Source: Neptunomonas concharum (GTDB lineage: Bacteria; Pseudomonadota; Gammaproteobacteria; Pseudomonadales; Balneatricaceae). From it: 64,000 nucleotides of DNA. The notes beneath the pieces are model-generated. The model saw nothing but the letters and a program-made list of their open reading frames with translations. It made no database searches and was not told the DNA's origin. Positions 9,744 through 17,735 of the stretch are shown in pieces. Each line of letters begins with the position of its first letter. Position 1 is the first letter of the stretch. The translations under genes were made by a program, and so were the position numbers. The DNA is taken from NCBI RefSeq assembly GCF_008630635.1, contig NZ_CP043869.1:1178001-1242000 (forward strand), given 5' to 3'.

Positions 9744-11174
9744 ATGAATGATTTACAGCGTTTTTATATCAATGGCGAATGGGCCGAGCCACAAGGTAAG
9801 CAATCCTTAGTGGTTATAAATCCAGCGACAGAGCAAGCATTTGCGACGATTCGTTTAGGTGAGCAAGCCGATGTTGAGGCGGCTGTTATGGCGGCTCGCT
9901 CTGCATTTGAGAGCTACAGCCAAACAAGTAAAGAAAGCCGTATAGCCTTACTTGAAAAAATAATTGCAGGCTATAGCGAGCGGATTGAAGATCTTGCTCA
10001 AGCGATCTCCTCCGAAATGGGAGCTCCTATTGAATTTGCTCGTAAAGTGCAGGTTATGGCAGGTCTTGGGCACATTAAAGTAGCGCTAAGCCTTCTGAAG
10101 AAAAACGACTTTGCAAAGATGATCAGCACTACAAAAGTGATCAAGGAGCCTATAGGTGTTTGTGCGCTGATCACACCATGGAACTGGCCACTGAATCAGA
10201 TTACCTGCAAAGTGGCTCCCGCATTAGCCGTCGGTTGCACTATGGTGTTAAAGCCTAGCGAAGTTGCACCTTTATCTGCACATATTTTTGCTGAGATTCT
10301 CCATGAAGCGGGCGTACCTGCCGGTGTGTTTAATTTGGTGGATGGTGATGGAGCGGGCGTGGGTTCTGCACTAAGCGCGCACCCCCAAATAGATATGGTG
10401 TCCTTTACAGGCTCCACCCGAGCAGGGCGTTTAGTTTCAAAAGCTGCTGCAGATACGGTTAAAAAAGTATCATTAGAGCTGGGTGGTAAATCGGCCAATA
10501 TTATCCTTGATGACGCTGATTTTGAGAAGGCGGTAGGTCGAGGTGTGAAGGGGATGATGAGTAACTCTGGGCAGTCCTGTAATGCTCTGAGTCGTATGCT
10601 GGTTCCCGAAAGTCGTCTTGCTGAGGTAGAAGCAATAGCACGTAAAGCCGTAGTGTCTGTGATTCCGGGTGATCCTCAGGATGCTAAGACAGTTATTGGG
10701 CCGGTGGTCAGTGAAGTACAGTGGAATAATATTCAGGCATTGATCGCTGCAGGTATAGATGAGGGAGCGCAGTTGTTATGCGGTGGTTTGGGTAAGCCTG
10801 AGGGTTTAGAGACCGGTTATTATGTCAAACCTACTATCTTTACAGGTGTGGACAACCAGATGACGATTGCCAAAGAGGAGATCTTTGGTCCCGTACTTTG
10901 CATTATTCCTTACAAGGATGAAGCTGAAGCAATTGCTATCGCAAACGATCATATCTACGGCTTGTCGGGTTCTGTCTGGTCTTCCGATCTAGAAAGAGCC
11001 CGTAAAGTAGCGTCTAGGCTTCGTACCGGTATGGTACACATTAATGGTGCCATGGTGGATGGACGTGCGCCCTTTGGTGGCTATCGACAGTCGGGATTAG
11101 GACGCGAATGGGGTATGCATGGTATGGAAGAGTTTCTTGAAGTTAAATCCATGTTTGGCTACGACGCTTCTTAG
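9744..11174 (+). CDS. NAD(P)-dependent aldehyde dehydrogenase
   Basis: A 476-aa ALDH-superfamily enzyme. Visible are the NAD-site ITPWNWPLNQITCKVAPALAVG region (split at W-P), KPSEVAP, the general base in LELGGKSAN (about residue 249) and the nucleophile in NSGQSCNALSRM (Cys near residue 283). The C-terminal PFGGYRQSGLGREWG is typical. The family oxidises aldehydes to acids; the substrate cannot be read from the sequence. It is monocistronic, with the bufferin operon downstream behind its own promoter. Confidence 0.92.
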   Translation: MNDLQRFYINGEWAEPQGKQSLVVINPATEQAFATIRLGEQADVEAAVMAARSAFESYSQTSKESRIALLEKIIAGYSERIEDLAQAISSEMGAPIEFARKVQVMAGLGHIKVALSLLKKNDFAKMISTTKVIKEPIGVCALITPWNWPLNQITCKVAPALAVGCTMVLKPSEVAPLSAHIFAEILHEAGVPAGVFNLVDGDGAGVGSALSAHPQIDMVSFTGSTRAGRLVSKAAADTVKKVSLELGGKSANIILDDADFEKAVGRGVKGMMSNSGQSCNALSRMLVPESRLAEVEAIARKAVVSVIPGDPQDAKTVIGPVVSEVQWNNIQALIAAGIDEGAQLLCGGLGKPEGLETGYYVKPTIFTGVDNQMTIAKEEIFGPVLCIIPYKDEAEAIAIANDHIYGLSGSVWSSDLERARKVASRLRTGMVHINGAMVDGRAPFGGYRQSGLGREWGMHGMEEFLEVKSMFGYDAS

Positions 11175-11199
11175 TTTTTAGAATTATTAAAAAATAAGT

Positions 11200-11225
11200 G
11201 TAAGGAATGCTCTTTGGGGGCGACT
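11200..11225 (+). promoter_or_regulatory. Candidate ECF-sigma-type promoter of the bufferin operon
   Basis: GTAAGG at 11200-11205, a 15-base spacer and CGACT at 11221-11225 resemble the GTAA...CGAC/CGTA layout of extracytoplasmic-function sigma promoters. Related bufferin loci are often under ECF control. No sigma-70 alternative is obvious in this gap. Transcription would begin near 11230, about 50 bases before the precursor ATG. Confidence 0.45.
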
Positions 11226-11282
11226 AATAGAATGAAACCTGTTGCAAGACGGCAATGGGGATCTAACCCAAGGAGCATTACA

Positions 11283-11744
11283 ATGAATAAAAATCTAAAG
11301 CCAGCCCTCAATGGGGTAGCCATCGCATTTGCTGCTGCCAGCCTTGCCGCCTGTGCTGCAACTCAAGAAACAACATCAACAGGTGCTGTAAAAACGGATA
11401 CTGCTGAAATGGTACATTGCTATGGTGTAAACCAATGCAAAGGCCATAATGATTGCGGTACGGCAACGAATGCTTGTGCCGGGCACGCATCCTGCCAAGG
11501 TCAGGGGTTTGTAGGTATGCCTGCAAAGGCCTGCGCTGATGTAGGTGGCAAAGTAAAAGATGATTGGCGTGGTGAGATCGCTAAAGCTGAACTGACACAG
11601 TGCTACGGCATTAATGTTTGTAAAGGCCATAATGATTGCAAAACCGCTGATAACGCTTGCGCAGGACACGCATCTTGCAAAGGTCAGGGCTTTGTTATGA
11701 CAACGGCAAAATCGTGTGCTGATATCGGTGGTAAAGGCGCTTAA
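11283..11744 (+). CDS. bufA2: BufA2-like bufferin precursor lipoprotein with two tandem core repeats
   Basis: This 153-aa precursor begins at the ATG with AAGGAG upstream; a longer TTG-started reading frame (from 11214) would begin upstream of the likely transcription start. The signal sequence ends in LAAC (Cys24), a lipobox. Two near-identical repeats follow at a 61-residue period: [13 protein letters not shown]...[14 protein letters not shown] (from Cys46) and [13 protein letters not shown]...[14 protein letters not shown] (from Cys107), each with six cysteines. This pattern belongs to the BufA2 class of periplasmic copper-binding RiPPs, whose cysteines are modified by a DUF692 (MNIO) enzyme. 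The next two genes encode exactly those partners. Most relatives have one core; two cores plus a lipobox is unusual. Confidence 0.85.
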   Translation: MNKNLKPALNGVAIAFAAASLAACAATQETTSTGAVKTDTAEMVHCYGVNQCKGHNDCGTATNACAGHASCQGQGFVGMPAKACADVGGKVKDDWRGEIAKAELTQCYGINVCKGHNDCKTADNACAGHASCKGQGFVMTTAKSCADIGGKGA

Positions 11745-11759
11745 AAAAGCGATTAGACT

Positions 11760-11779
11760 CGGAGGGAGCGATCCCTCCG
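11760..11779 (+). promoter_or_regulatory. Strong hairpin between bufferin precursor and enzyme genes
   Basis: CGGAGGGA and TCCCTCCG form a perfect 8-bp stem with a GCGA loop. No T-run follows, so it is not a full terminator. It may protect the 3' end of the precursor message or lower expression of the downstream enzymes, a common arrangement in RiPP operons. Confidence 0.6.
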
Positions 11780-11804
11780 ATTTAACGGATAGGAAGCGTC
11801 ATCG

Positions 11805-12662
11805 ATGGACAATCAATTTTTAGGATTTGGTTTAGGTTTAAGAACTCAGCATTTTCATGAAGTGTTGCAACAAAAGCCTGATCTTGACTGGTTTGAAGTG
11901 ATCTCTGAAAACTTCATGGTTGATGGGGGTAAGCCAAAATTTTATCTACATCAGATTCGTGAATTGTATCCCATGGTGATGCATGGCGTTTCGCTTTCTA
12001 TTGGCTCAACTGACCCTTTGAATCTAGAATACCTCAAGCGATTAAAATGCCTGATAAATGAGATACAACCTGAATGGGTATCTGACCACCTATGTTGGAC
12101 GGGGGTCAATCAGTTAAATAGTCATGATTTGTTGCCTGTACCGTATACCGAAGAGGCGTTGGATCATATTGTATCTCGACTGATACAGGTGCAAGACTAT
12201 CTTGGACAACCTATTCTGATGGAAAACCCATCCAGTTATCTTGAGTTTTCAGAGTCCTCTATTCCCGAATGGGAGTTTATGGCTGAAATGGTTAAACGAT
12301 CAGGCTGTCAGGTTCTATTGGATGTAAATAACATCTATGTTAGCTCTCGTAACCATGGGTATGATTGCCAAACCTATTTAAAAGCAATAGATCCGACTAC
12401 CGTTAAGCAGATACATTTGGCAGGTCATAGTGACTATGGCACTTATGTGATTGATACCCATGATCACGATATACCGGACCCTGTGTGGGCTTTGTACCGT
12501 GAGGCGTTACGTTATTTAGGCCCTATCAGCACGATGATAGAGCGAGACGATAATATTCCGCCTTTTGCTGACTTGTTGGATGAGTTGGAGATAGCAAGAC
12601 AGATTGCAGCGGATTGCCTTACCCCCGAGCAGCTCCAGCCAAAATATCGGATGGCATCATGA
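11805..12662 (+). CDS. bufB: DUF692 multinuclear non-heme iron oxidative enzyme (MNIO), BufB-like
   Basis: A 285-aa TIM-barrel DUF692 protein. Likely iron ligands are seen as MHGVSLSIG (His, about residue 59), LMENPSSYL, VLLDVNNIYV, IHLAGHSDY, a DTHDHD run and MIERDDNIP. Enzymes of this family modify cysteines in RiPP precursors, in bufferins to thiooxazole-type rings that bind copper. AGGAAG precedes the ATG. It lies between the precursor gene and the DUF2063 partner and overlaps the latter by 4 bases (ATGA). Confidence 0.9.
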   Translation: MDNQFLGFGLGLRTQHFHEVLQQKPDLDWFEVISENFMVDGGKPKFYLHQIRELYPMVMHGVSLSIGSTDPLNLEYLKRLKCLINEIQPEWVSDHLCWTGVNQLNSHDLLPVPYTEEALDHIVSRLIQVQDYLGQPILMENPSSYLEFSESSIPEWEFMAEMVKRSGCQVLLDVNNIYVSSRNHGYDCQTYLKAIDPTTVKQIHLAGHSDYGTYVIDTHDHDIPDPVWALYREALRYLGPISTMIERDDNIPPFADLLDELEIARQIAADCLTPEQLQPKYRMAS

Positions 12663-13465
12663 GTGAGTTAAAAATCCGACAGCAGCAGTTAATGGATTAT
12701 ATTTTGGGTAAGAGTGATCTTATAACAGATCATATCTTGGAGTCGGCTGATGCGAATAAAGCTTTACGCCTGCATATTTATCGTAATAACTACCAGGCAG
12801 GCTTGAGAGAAGTCATTGATACTGACTTCGAAATGCTGGGGCTTTACCTTGGTGATAATCTGTTCGACCAGATGGTAGAAGGCTATATTGGCGCATATCC
12901 CTCTTCTTATTCATCGCTGCGTCAATTTGGAGATAACCTTCCTAAGTTTTTACGTGAGGACGCGTTTTTTTCGCAATACCCGCAACTATCAGAGTTGGCC
13001 CGCTTTGAACGTTTATTACTCAGGGCATTTGATGCTGCCGATGCTGCCAGAATTACTCAGGATACTTTACTGCAATTGGATCAAAACTTATGGCCTGAAC
13101 TTAAGTTGGCTTTCCATCCAAGTGTTCAAGTATTTACTTCACATTGGAATGTTGTTGAGATTTGGCGAGCGCTAAAAGGGGAGGAAACGCCGCCTGACCC
13201 ATGGGAACAAATAAACCATTGGGTAATGTGGCGCAACCAAGAACGCCTAACGGAGTTTCGTTCAATTGATTCTTTTGAGCATGTTATGCTGACAGCATTC
13301 CTAAAAGGTGATGATCTGTCACAGGTTGCTGATACATTGCTTGTATGGCAATCGGGTGAAGATCCTAGTCAACAAATGGTTGAAACGCTTCTGTCATGGC
13401 ATCAACAAGGTTGGATTCAGCGGTTAAGGTTGTCCGGCGATCAACCTGAGCTGTCTTTACTATAA
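12659..13465 (+). CDS. bufC: DUF2063 partner protein, BufC-like
   Basis: This 268-aa protein starts at the ATG that overlaps the bufB stop (ATGA); a longer in-frame start at 12614 inside bufB is unlikely. The N-terminal region (RQQQLMDYILGKSD...RLHIYRNNYQAGL...DTDFEMLGLYLGD) is the DUF2063 domain, which in MNIO systems recruits the precursor leader and partners the oxidase. It has no membrane segment. A short gap without a clear terminator separates it from zapE. Confidence 0.85.
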   Translation: MSELKIRQQQLMDYILGKSDLITDHILESADANKALRLHIYRNNYQAGLREVIDTDFEMLGLYLGDNLFDQMVEGYIGAYPSSYSSLRQFGDNLPKFLREDAFFSQYPQLSELARFERLLLRAFDAADAARITQDTLLQLDQNLWPELKLAFHPSVQVFTSHWNVVEIWRALKGEETPPDPWEQINHWVMWRNQERLTEFRSIDSFEHVMLTAFLKGDDLSQVADTLLVWQSGEDPSQQMVETLLSWHQQGWIQRLRLSGDQPELSLL

Positions 13466-13539
13466 ACCTCATACGCCAAGTTGAGTCTCAGGATTAAAAT
13501 CTCGTACCATAGAGCCTTGTCACTTTAGGCTTGCCACGG

Positions 13540-14703
13540 ATGAACTCTCCTCTTCAACGCTACGAGCAACGATTAACAGACCCCGGCTTTATGGGCGATC
13601 CTCTCCAGTTACAAGTGGTTGAACGGTTAGATCTGCTCTTTCAGGAGTTACAGTGTTCTACTAATCGCTTTGGTCGTAAACGTCGACCTGTAAAAGGCTT
13701 GTATCTCTGGGGTGGTGTTGGTCGGGGGAAAACCTTCCTGATGGATCTGTTCTTTGAGAGCTTGCCTGATAAAGATAAGTTGCGTTTGCACTTTCATCGT
13801 TTTATGGCAATGGTTCATCATGAGATGAAATTGGAAGCAGGTCATGCTGATCCGTTAGTACGTATCGCTAAACGTCTCTCTCAACAGTGTCGAGTGATAT
13901 GCTTTGATGAATTTTATGTATCAGATATTGCTGATGCCATGATCTTAGGGCGGCTATTTGATGCATTATTTAATTATGGCTTAACGCTCGTTGCTACCTC
14001 TAATATTCCTATCGACAGACTCTATTGGGATGGATTGCAGCGTCAGCAATTTGCCCCCGCGATGGAGTTGCTGAAAACCCACACCCATGAGTGGCATCTG
14101 AAGGGTGAAGAAGATTACCGGTTACGTTATTTGAACTACCAGCAAACCTATTTTTTAGAGGGGCAGGCAAACTTTGCTGAGCTATTTGATCAACTCAACG
14201 AAACACAAGACGATAGCCGTCAACCTATCTCTATTTGTGGACGCCCCATTGAAGTCGAGCGTGTTGCAGATTCCATCGTATGGTTTACCTTTTCTGCCCT
14301 TTGTGAAGGCCCCCGTTCGGCAATGGATTACATTGAGTTAGCCAGTCGATACCAGACCATATTGATCAGTGGGCTTCCTCAGTTAGGAGGTGAGTTGAAA
14401 AGTTGGATCAAAGCAAGAGGCACCGAAGACGGTAGCGGTGGTGTTACTAAAACGGGGGAAAGGCAGTTATCCTATGCAAAGCTAGATGATCCGGCTAGGC
14501 GCTTTATTAGTCTGGTGGATGAATTTTATGATCAAGGGGTTAAGCTCTATCTTTTAGCGACATTGCCCATAGAGCATATTTACTCTGGAGGGGCGCTAAG
14601 CTTTGAATTTCGTCGAACACTGAGTCGATTAACAGAGATGCAGTCAGCAGAGTACTTATCGGGATCCCGAGAGTTGAGCAAATCGGAGCAGGTGGTGGTA
14701 TGA
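13540..14703 (+). CDS. zapE: ZapE/AFG1-family cell division ATPase
   Basis: A 387-aa AAA+-like ATPase with Walker A GGVGRGKTFLMD (about residues 56-67) and Walker B VICFDEFYVSDIADA. This matches the ZapE (YhcM)/AFG1 family, which in E. coli acts at the Z-ring during late division under stress. The ATG at 13540 is preferred over a TTG nine bases upstream. Its stop overlaps the next gene by 4 bases (ATGA), so the two are likely cotranslated. Confidence 0.9.
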   Translation: MNSPLQRYEQRLTDPGFMGDPLQLQVVERLDLLFQELQCSTNRFGRKRRPVKGLYLWGGVGRGKTFLMDLFFESLPDKDKLRLHFHRFMAMVHHEMKLEAGHADPLVRIAKRLSQQCRVICFDEFYVSDIADAMILGRLFDALFNYGLTLVATSNIPIDRLYWDGLQRQQFAPAMELLKTHTHEWHLKGEEDYRLRYLNYQQTYFLEGQANFAELFDQLNETQDDSRQPISICGRPIEVERVADSIVWFTFSALCEGPRSAMDYIELASRYQTILISGLPQLGGELKSWIKARGTEDGSGGVTKTGERQLSYAKLDDPARRFISLVDEFYDQGVKLYLLATLPIEHIYSGGALSFEFRRTLSRLTEMQSAEYLSGSRELSKSEQVVV

Positions 14704-15299
14704 AGTTATTATGGGTTGTTATATTTACCGTTGTACTGGTTTGGTCTGGAACCAATCCTAAAGACTATTTTACATGGGCGCTTGAGGTATCTCCTGCTTT
14801 GATCGGTGCGCTTTTGATGGCGATAACGTACAAGCGCTTCCCATTAACACCATTACTATACGGGTTGATATTACTTCATTCGATTGTACTGATGGTGGGT
14901 GGTCATTACACTTACGCTGAAGTGCCTTTATTTGATCTTTTCAAAGAGTGGTTTGGCTCAGGGCGTAATAACTACGATAAAGTCGGCCACTTTATGCAAG
15001 GTTTTGTTCCAGCGGTGCTTGCCAGAGAAATTTTGATTAGAAAAGCGGTGTTGGCCAAGCCCGCCTGGTTAAATCTATTTGTTATCTCTGTATGTCTTGC
15101 GTTCAGCGCTTTTTATGAGCTGCTGGAGTGGGTGGTTGCGGAAATGACCGGCGAATCTGCCGAAGCTTTTTTAGGGACTCAAGGTTATGTGTGGGATACA
15201 CAAACGGATATGGCTTTTGCGCTAGTCGGGTGTATCTGTGCGTTAGTATTTTTATCACACATTCATAACCGCCAACTTATGGCGCTGTATCGTCAATAG
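14700..15299 (+). CDS. DUF2238 (YjdF-like) inner-membrane protein
   Basis: A 199-aa protein with about five or six hydrophobic segments. The conserved core YDKVGHFMQGFVPAVLAREIL, FYELLEWVVAEMTGE and LGTQGYVWDTQTDM (acidic, His-containing motifs) identifies DUF2238/YjdF. The function of the family is not established. It overlaps zapE by 4 bases and ends before a gap carrying operator-like palindromes. Confidence 0.85.
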   Translation: MKLLWVVIFTVVLVWSGTNPKDYFTWALEVSPALIGALLMAITYKRFPLTPLLYGLILLHSIVLMVGGHYTYAEVPLFDLFKEWFGSGRNNYDKVGHFMQGFVPAVLAREILIRKAVLAKPAWLNLFVISVCLAFSAFYELLEWVVAEMTGESAEAFLGTQGYVWDTQTDMAFALVGCICALVFLSHIHNRQLMALYRQ

Positions 15300-15328
15300 A
15301 ACGGTTTTTATGGCACTGAAATCAGGTA

Positions 15329-15357
15329 ACAAACGTTTGATTTAAACAAACGTTTGT
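15329..15357. promoter_or_regulatory. Tandem palindromic operators upstream of the SAHH-like gene
   Basis: Two identical 10-bp palindromes CAAACGTTTG (15330-15339 and 15347-15356) are separated by ATTTAAA, with centres 17 bases apart. This is the form of a TetR-family operator. No TetR gene is present in the window, so the regulator would be encoded elsewhere. The pair lies about 70 bases before the start at 15424. Confidence 0.6.
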
Positions 15358-15423
15358 ACTTATGTCGCTAATCTTTTACACAAACAGCGGTAATTATGAT
15401 CCTCGTACTTAAGGAGTACAGCT

Positions 15424-16533
15424 ATGAATCCGCTGTTTGTGAAAGGCTCGCACTTTTTTGAAGATATACAACCGACGTTTTATCCAGATCTGCATCTGGC
15501 CGTTGTAACGCATTTACTCGATACCCCGCCAGTTTATCTCGATTGCTTACAACGATTTGCTGATGTAGCCATGTTGTTGCCCAAACCTAAGAGTATTAGT
15601 CAGGAAACATTGGAGCAAGTCGAAAAACGTTTTCAGGTGGTTATAAAAAGCCGCTCTCAAATGCAGTCGCCAGAGGTAACATCGGCTATTTTGAATAGCT
15701 TTATTCCGAAAGGTGATGTGGTGCTGGTGGATATTGGGGGCTACTTTGCAGCGTCTCTTCCTGAGATTTTACCTTTGCTTAAATCCCGCCTAATCGGTGT
15801 CGTTGAGGTAACAGAAAATGGGCATCAGCGGTATGCTGCTTTACCCGAATTACCTGTCCCAGTGCTCTCTTTAGCTCGCAGCCCATTAAAAGGCCCTGAG
15901 GATTACCTGACAGGACAGTCGATCGTTTATTCTGCTGAGGCGCTAATGCGTGAGTGCCATCATATAATGAACGGTGGCAATGCAGTGGTATTTGGTTATG
16001 GCAAGATAGGCCGCTCTATTGCAAAGGCGTTACATGCGAAAAATATCAACACGAAAGTCGTCGAAATTGATCCCATTCGAGCCATTGAAGCGCAGTCGCG
16101 GGGGTTTGACTTGATTCATAAAGAGGAGGCTTTACCAACCTGCGATGTGATTTTTTGCGCCACAGGGAATCAGTCACTAAACAATCATGATTTTAATCGG
16201 GTAAAGAATGGTGCTTTTATTTTCTCAGTGACGTCATCGGATGACGAATTGGATTTGGCAAGGGCTGATAGTAATTTCAAAATAAACCGAGTGACTCAAC
16301 ATATCTCTCGCTATGAGCGATTAGGTCAGTATTTTCATCTCGCAAATAGGGGAAATGCGATTAACTTTATTCATAATGCTGAGGTTGGGCCTTATATTTA
16401 TCTGGTTCAGGGAGAGGCCATCGCTGCGATTGATTACCTATATAACAATCGACTTCCTTGCGAAATAACCTCTTTGCCTGTCGAGTATCGGCGTAATTTG
16501 GCTAAGCGCTGGTTGACTCATTTTGGTGGATAG
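15424..16533 (+). CDS. S-adenosylhomocysteine hydrolase-like NAD-binding protein, shortened
   Basis: A 369-aa protein whose middle resembles the NAD domain of adenosylhomocysteinase: VVFGYGKIGRSIAKAL, EIDPIRAIEAQSRGF and CDVIFCATGN. True SAHH is about 430-470 aa with a conserved adenosine site; here the N-terminal part is short and divergent, and the C-terminal KYKPDRYRY-type NAD clamp is not seen. It is therefore probably not a functional SAHH, though an NAD-dependent role is plausible. AAGGAG lies 7 bases before the ATG. It is single-gene, behind the tandem palindromes. Confidence 0.65.
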   Translation: MNPLFVKGSHFFEDIQPTFYPDLHLAVVTHLLDTPPVYLDCLQRFADVAMLLPKPKSISQETLEQVEKRFQVVIKSRSQMQSPEVTSAILNSFIPKGDVVLVDIGGYFAASLPEILPLLKSRLIGVVEVTENGHQRYAALPELPVPVLSLARSPLKGPEDYLTGQSIVYSAEALMRECHHIMNGGNAVVFGYGKIGRSIAKALHAKNINTKVVEIDPIRAIEAQSRGFDLIHKEEALPTCDVIFCATGNQSLNNHDFNRVKNGAFIFSVTSSDDELDLARADSNFKINRVTQHISRYERLGQYFHLANRGNAINFIHNAEVGPYIYLVQGEAIAAIDYLYNNRLPCEITSLPVEYRRNLAKRWLTHFGG

Positions 16534-16558
16534 AGTACGGCCTTTATGAGGCTGGCTT

Positions 16559-17284
16559 TTATTTTAAGTGACGGCCGCCATCAACATGCAGTGTGCGGCC
16601 TGTCACGTATCGACTTTCAAGGAGATATTGCACCGCTTTTATGATTTCTTCTGTACCTGGCTCTATGCCCATTAATGACTTTTTCAGCGTTTTCTCACGA
16701 TAGGTGTCATCATCATCAGGATTGAACAGGATCATGGCAGGGGCAATAGCATTTGCTTTTACTTTAGGTGCAAGCAGCGCTGAAAAGGAGAGCGTCATAT
16801 TGGTCAGTGCTGCTTTACTGGCGGCATAGGCGATATGTTTCTGGCTGCCTTTTTCAACCACGTAATCGGTAAAATGAATAATATCACTGTACTCACCCGG
16901 ATATTCCAGCAGCAAATCCCGCAAGCCTAGATTGAGCGTGTAGGGTACGCTGGCGTGAACTTGCATCATCCGCTGCAAAGTTTCGGTCGGTGACAAGGCA
17001 TTACTATCTGGCAACCAATCGGATGCGTTATGAATGATGGCTCTGAGTGACGGATGTTGCTGAGTTAAGGTATTAATCAGCTCGTTGAGGCTATGCTCGT
17101 TGTAGAAATCACATGCATAAAGCTCGGCCCCTAATGCTTTGAGCTCTGCAATGCTGTCATACACGGTTCGGTAGGTGCCAATAACAGGGTATCCTTGCTT
17201 AAGCAGTGTCTTGGCTAGGGCATAGCCAATACGTTTGCCAACGCCAGTGATCAAAATAGGCGCATAGTTAGCGTTATTATTCAC
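16559..17284 (-). CDS. folM: Dihydromonapterin reductase FolM (SDR)
   Basis: A 241-aa short-chain dehydrogenase with the nucleotide site [16 protein letters not shown] and the catalytic YAASKAAL (Tyr near residue 153). The TGxxxRIG form of the motif and the neighbouring folX gene point to FolM, which reduces dihydromonapterin to tetrahydromonapterin and has weak dihydrofolate reductase activity. It overlaps the end of folX by 8 bases, so the pair is translationally coupled. Confidence 0.85.
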   Translation of the reverse strand: MNNNANYAPILITGVGKRIGYALAKTLLKQGYPVIGTYRTVYDSIAELKALGAELYACDFYNEHSLNELINTLTQQHPSLRAIIHNASDWLPDSNALSPTETLQRMMQVHASVPYTLNLGLRDLLLEYPGEYSDIIHFTDYVVEKGSQKHIAYAASKAALTNMTLSFSALLAPKVKANAIAPAMILFNPDDDDTYREKTLKKSLMGIEPGTEEIIKAVQYLLESRYVTGRTLHVDGGRHLK

Positions 17285-17651
17285 AGTATTTCTCCAGCGT
17301 CAGTGAGACAGAGTCAGCAAATCGCAGTGCATGGGGCTTATCAATTGTCACTGAGGCATATTTGACCCAAGGGTGGTCGGTGCAGATATCCAGTACATCA
17401 GCCACTAACTTTTCGAGTAGCAGAAAGCGTCCCTCTTCTACGTGCTGGATAATCCGTTTTGTGATGACTTTGTAGTTAAGTGCATTTTCAACATCATCCG
17501 TTTGTGCCGCCATTTCTGCAGGGTAATGAACCGCTAAATTGATCACAACGTCTTGTTGTTTAGCGATCTCATCGGGGTTAAATCCAATAAAGGTTCTCAG
17601 TCGCAGATTTTTAACTTTTATGATGGCATTGCTAATGTGCTGATTTGGCAT
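17277..17651 (-). CDS. folX: Dihydroneopterin triphosphate 2'-epimerase FolX
   Basis: A 124-aa FolB/FolX-fold protein with [20 protein letters not shown] and [20 protein letters not shown], then the active-site LLEKL and [10 protein letters not shown], nearly colinear with E. coli FolX. It epimerises dihydroneopterin triphosphate towards monapterin. The start at 17651 (MPNQ) is chosen because AGGGA lies 10 bases upstream; a start 21 bases earlier has none. It is followed directly by folM and preceded by phrB. Confidence 0.88.
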   Translation of the reverse strand: MPNQHISNAIIKVKNLRLRTFIGFNPDEIAKQQDVVINLAVHYPAEMAAQTDDVENALNYKVITKRIIQHVEEGRFLLLEKLVADVLDICTDHPWVKYASVTIDKPHALRFADSVSLTLEKYCE

Positions 17652-17735
17652 TTTGTAGACTTCCCTAAACATTATGCTTAATCGTATGTGGTCGCTAGCT
17701 TAGTGGCGCGAATACATACAAAATAATTGCTGACC

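Noticed and set aside
11214-11282. Longer TTG start for the bufferin precursor
   Set aside because: It would begin before the likely transcription start and add a non-signal segment ahead of a good lipoprotein signal; AAGGAG fits the ATG at 11283.
15424-16533. Functional adenosylhomocysteinase
   Set aside because: Too short, with a divergent N-terminal part and no recognisable C-terminal NAD clamp.
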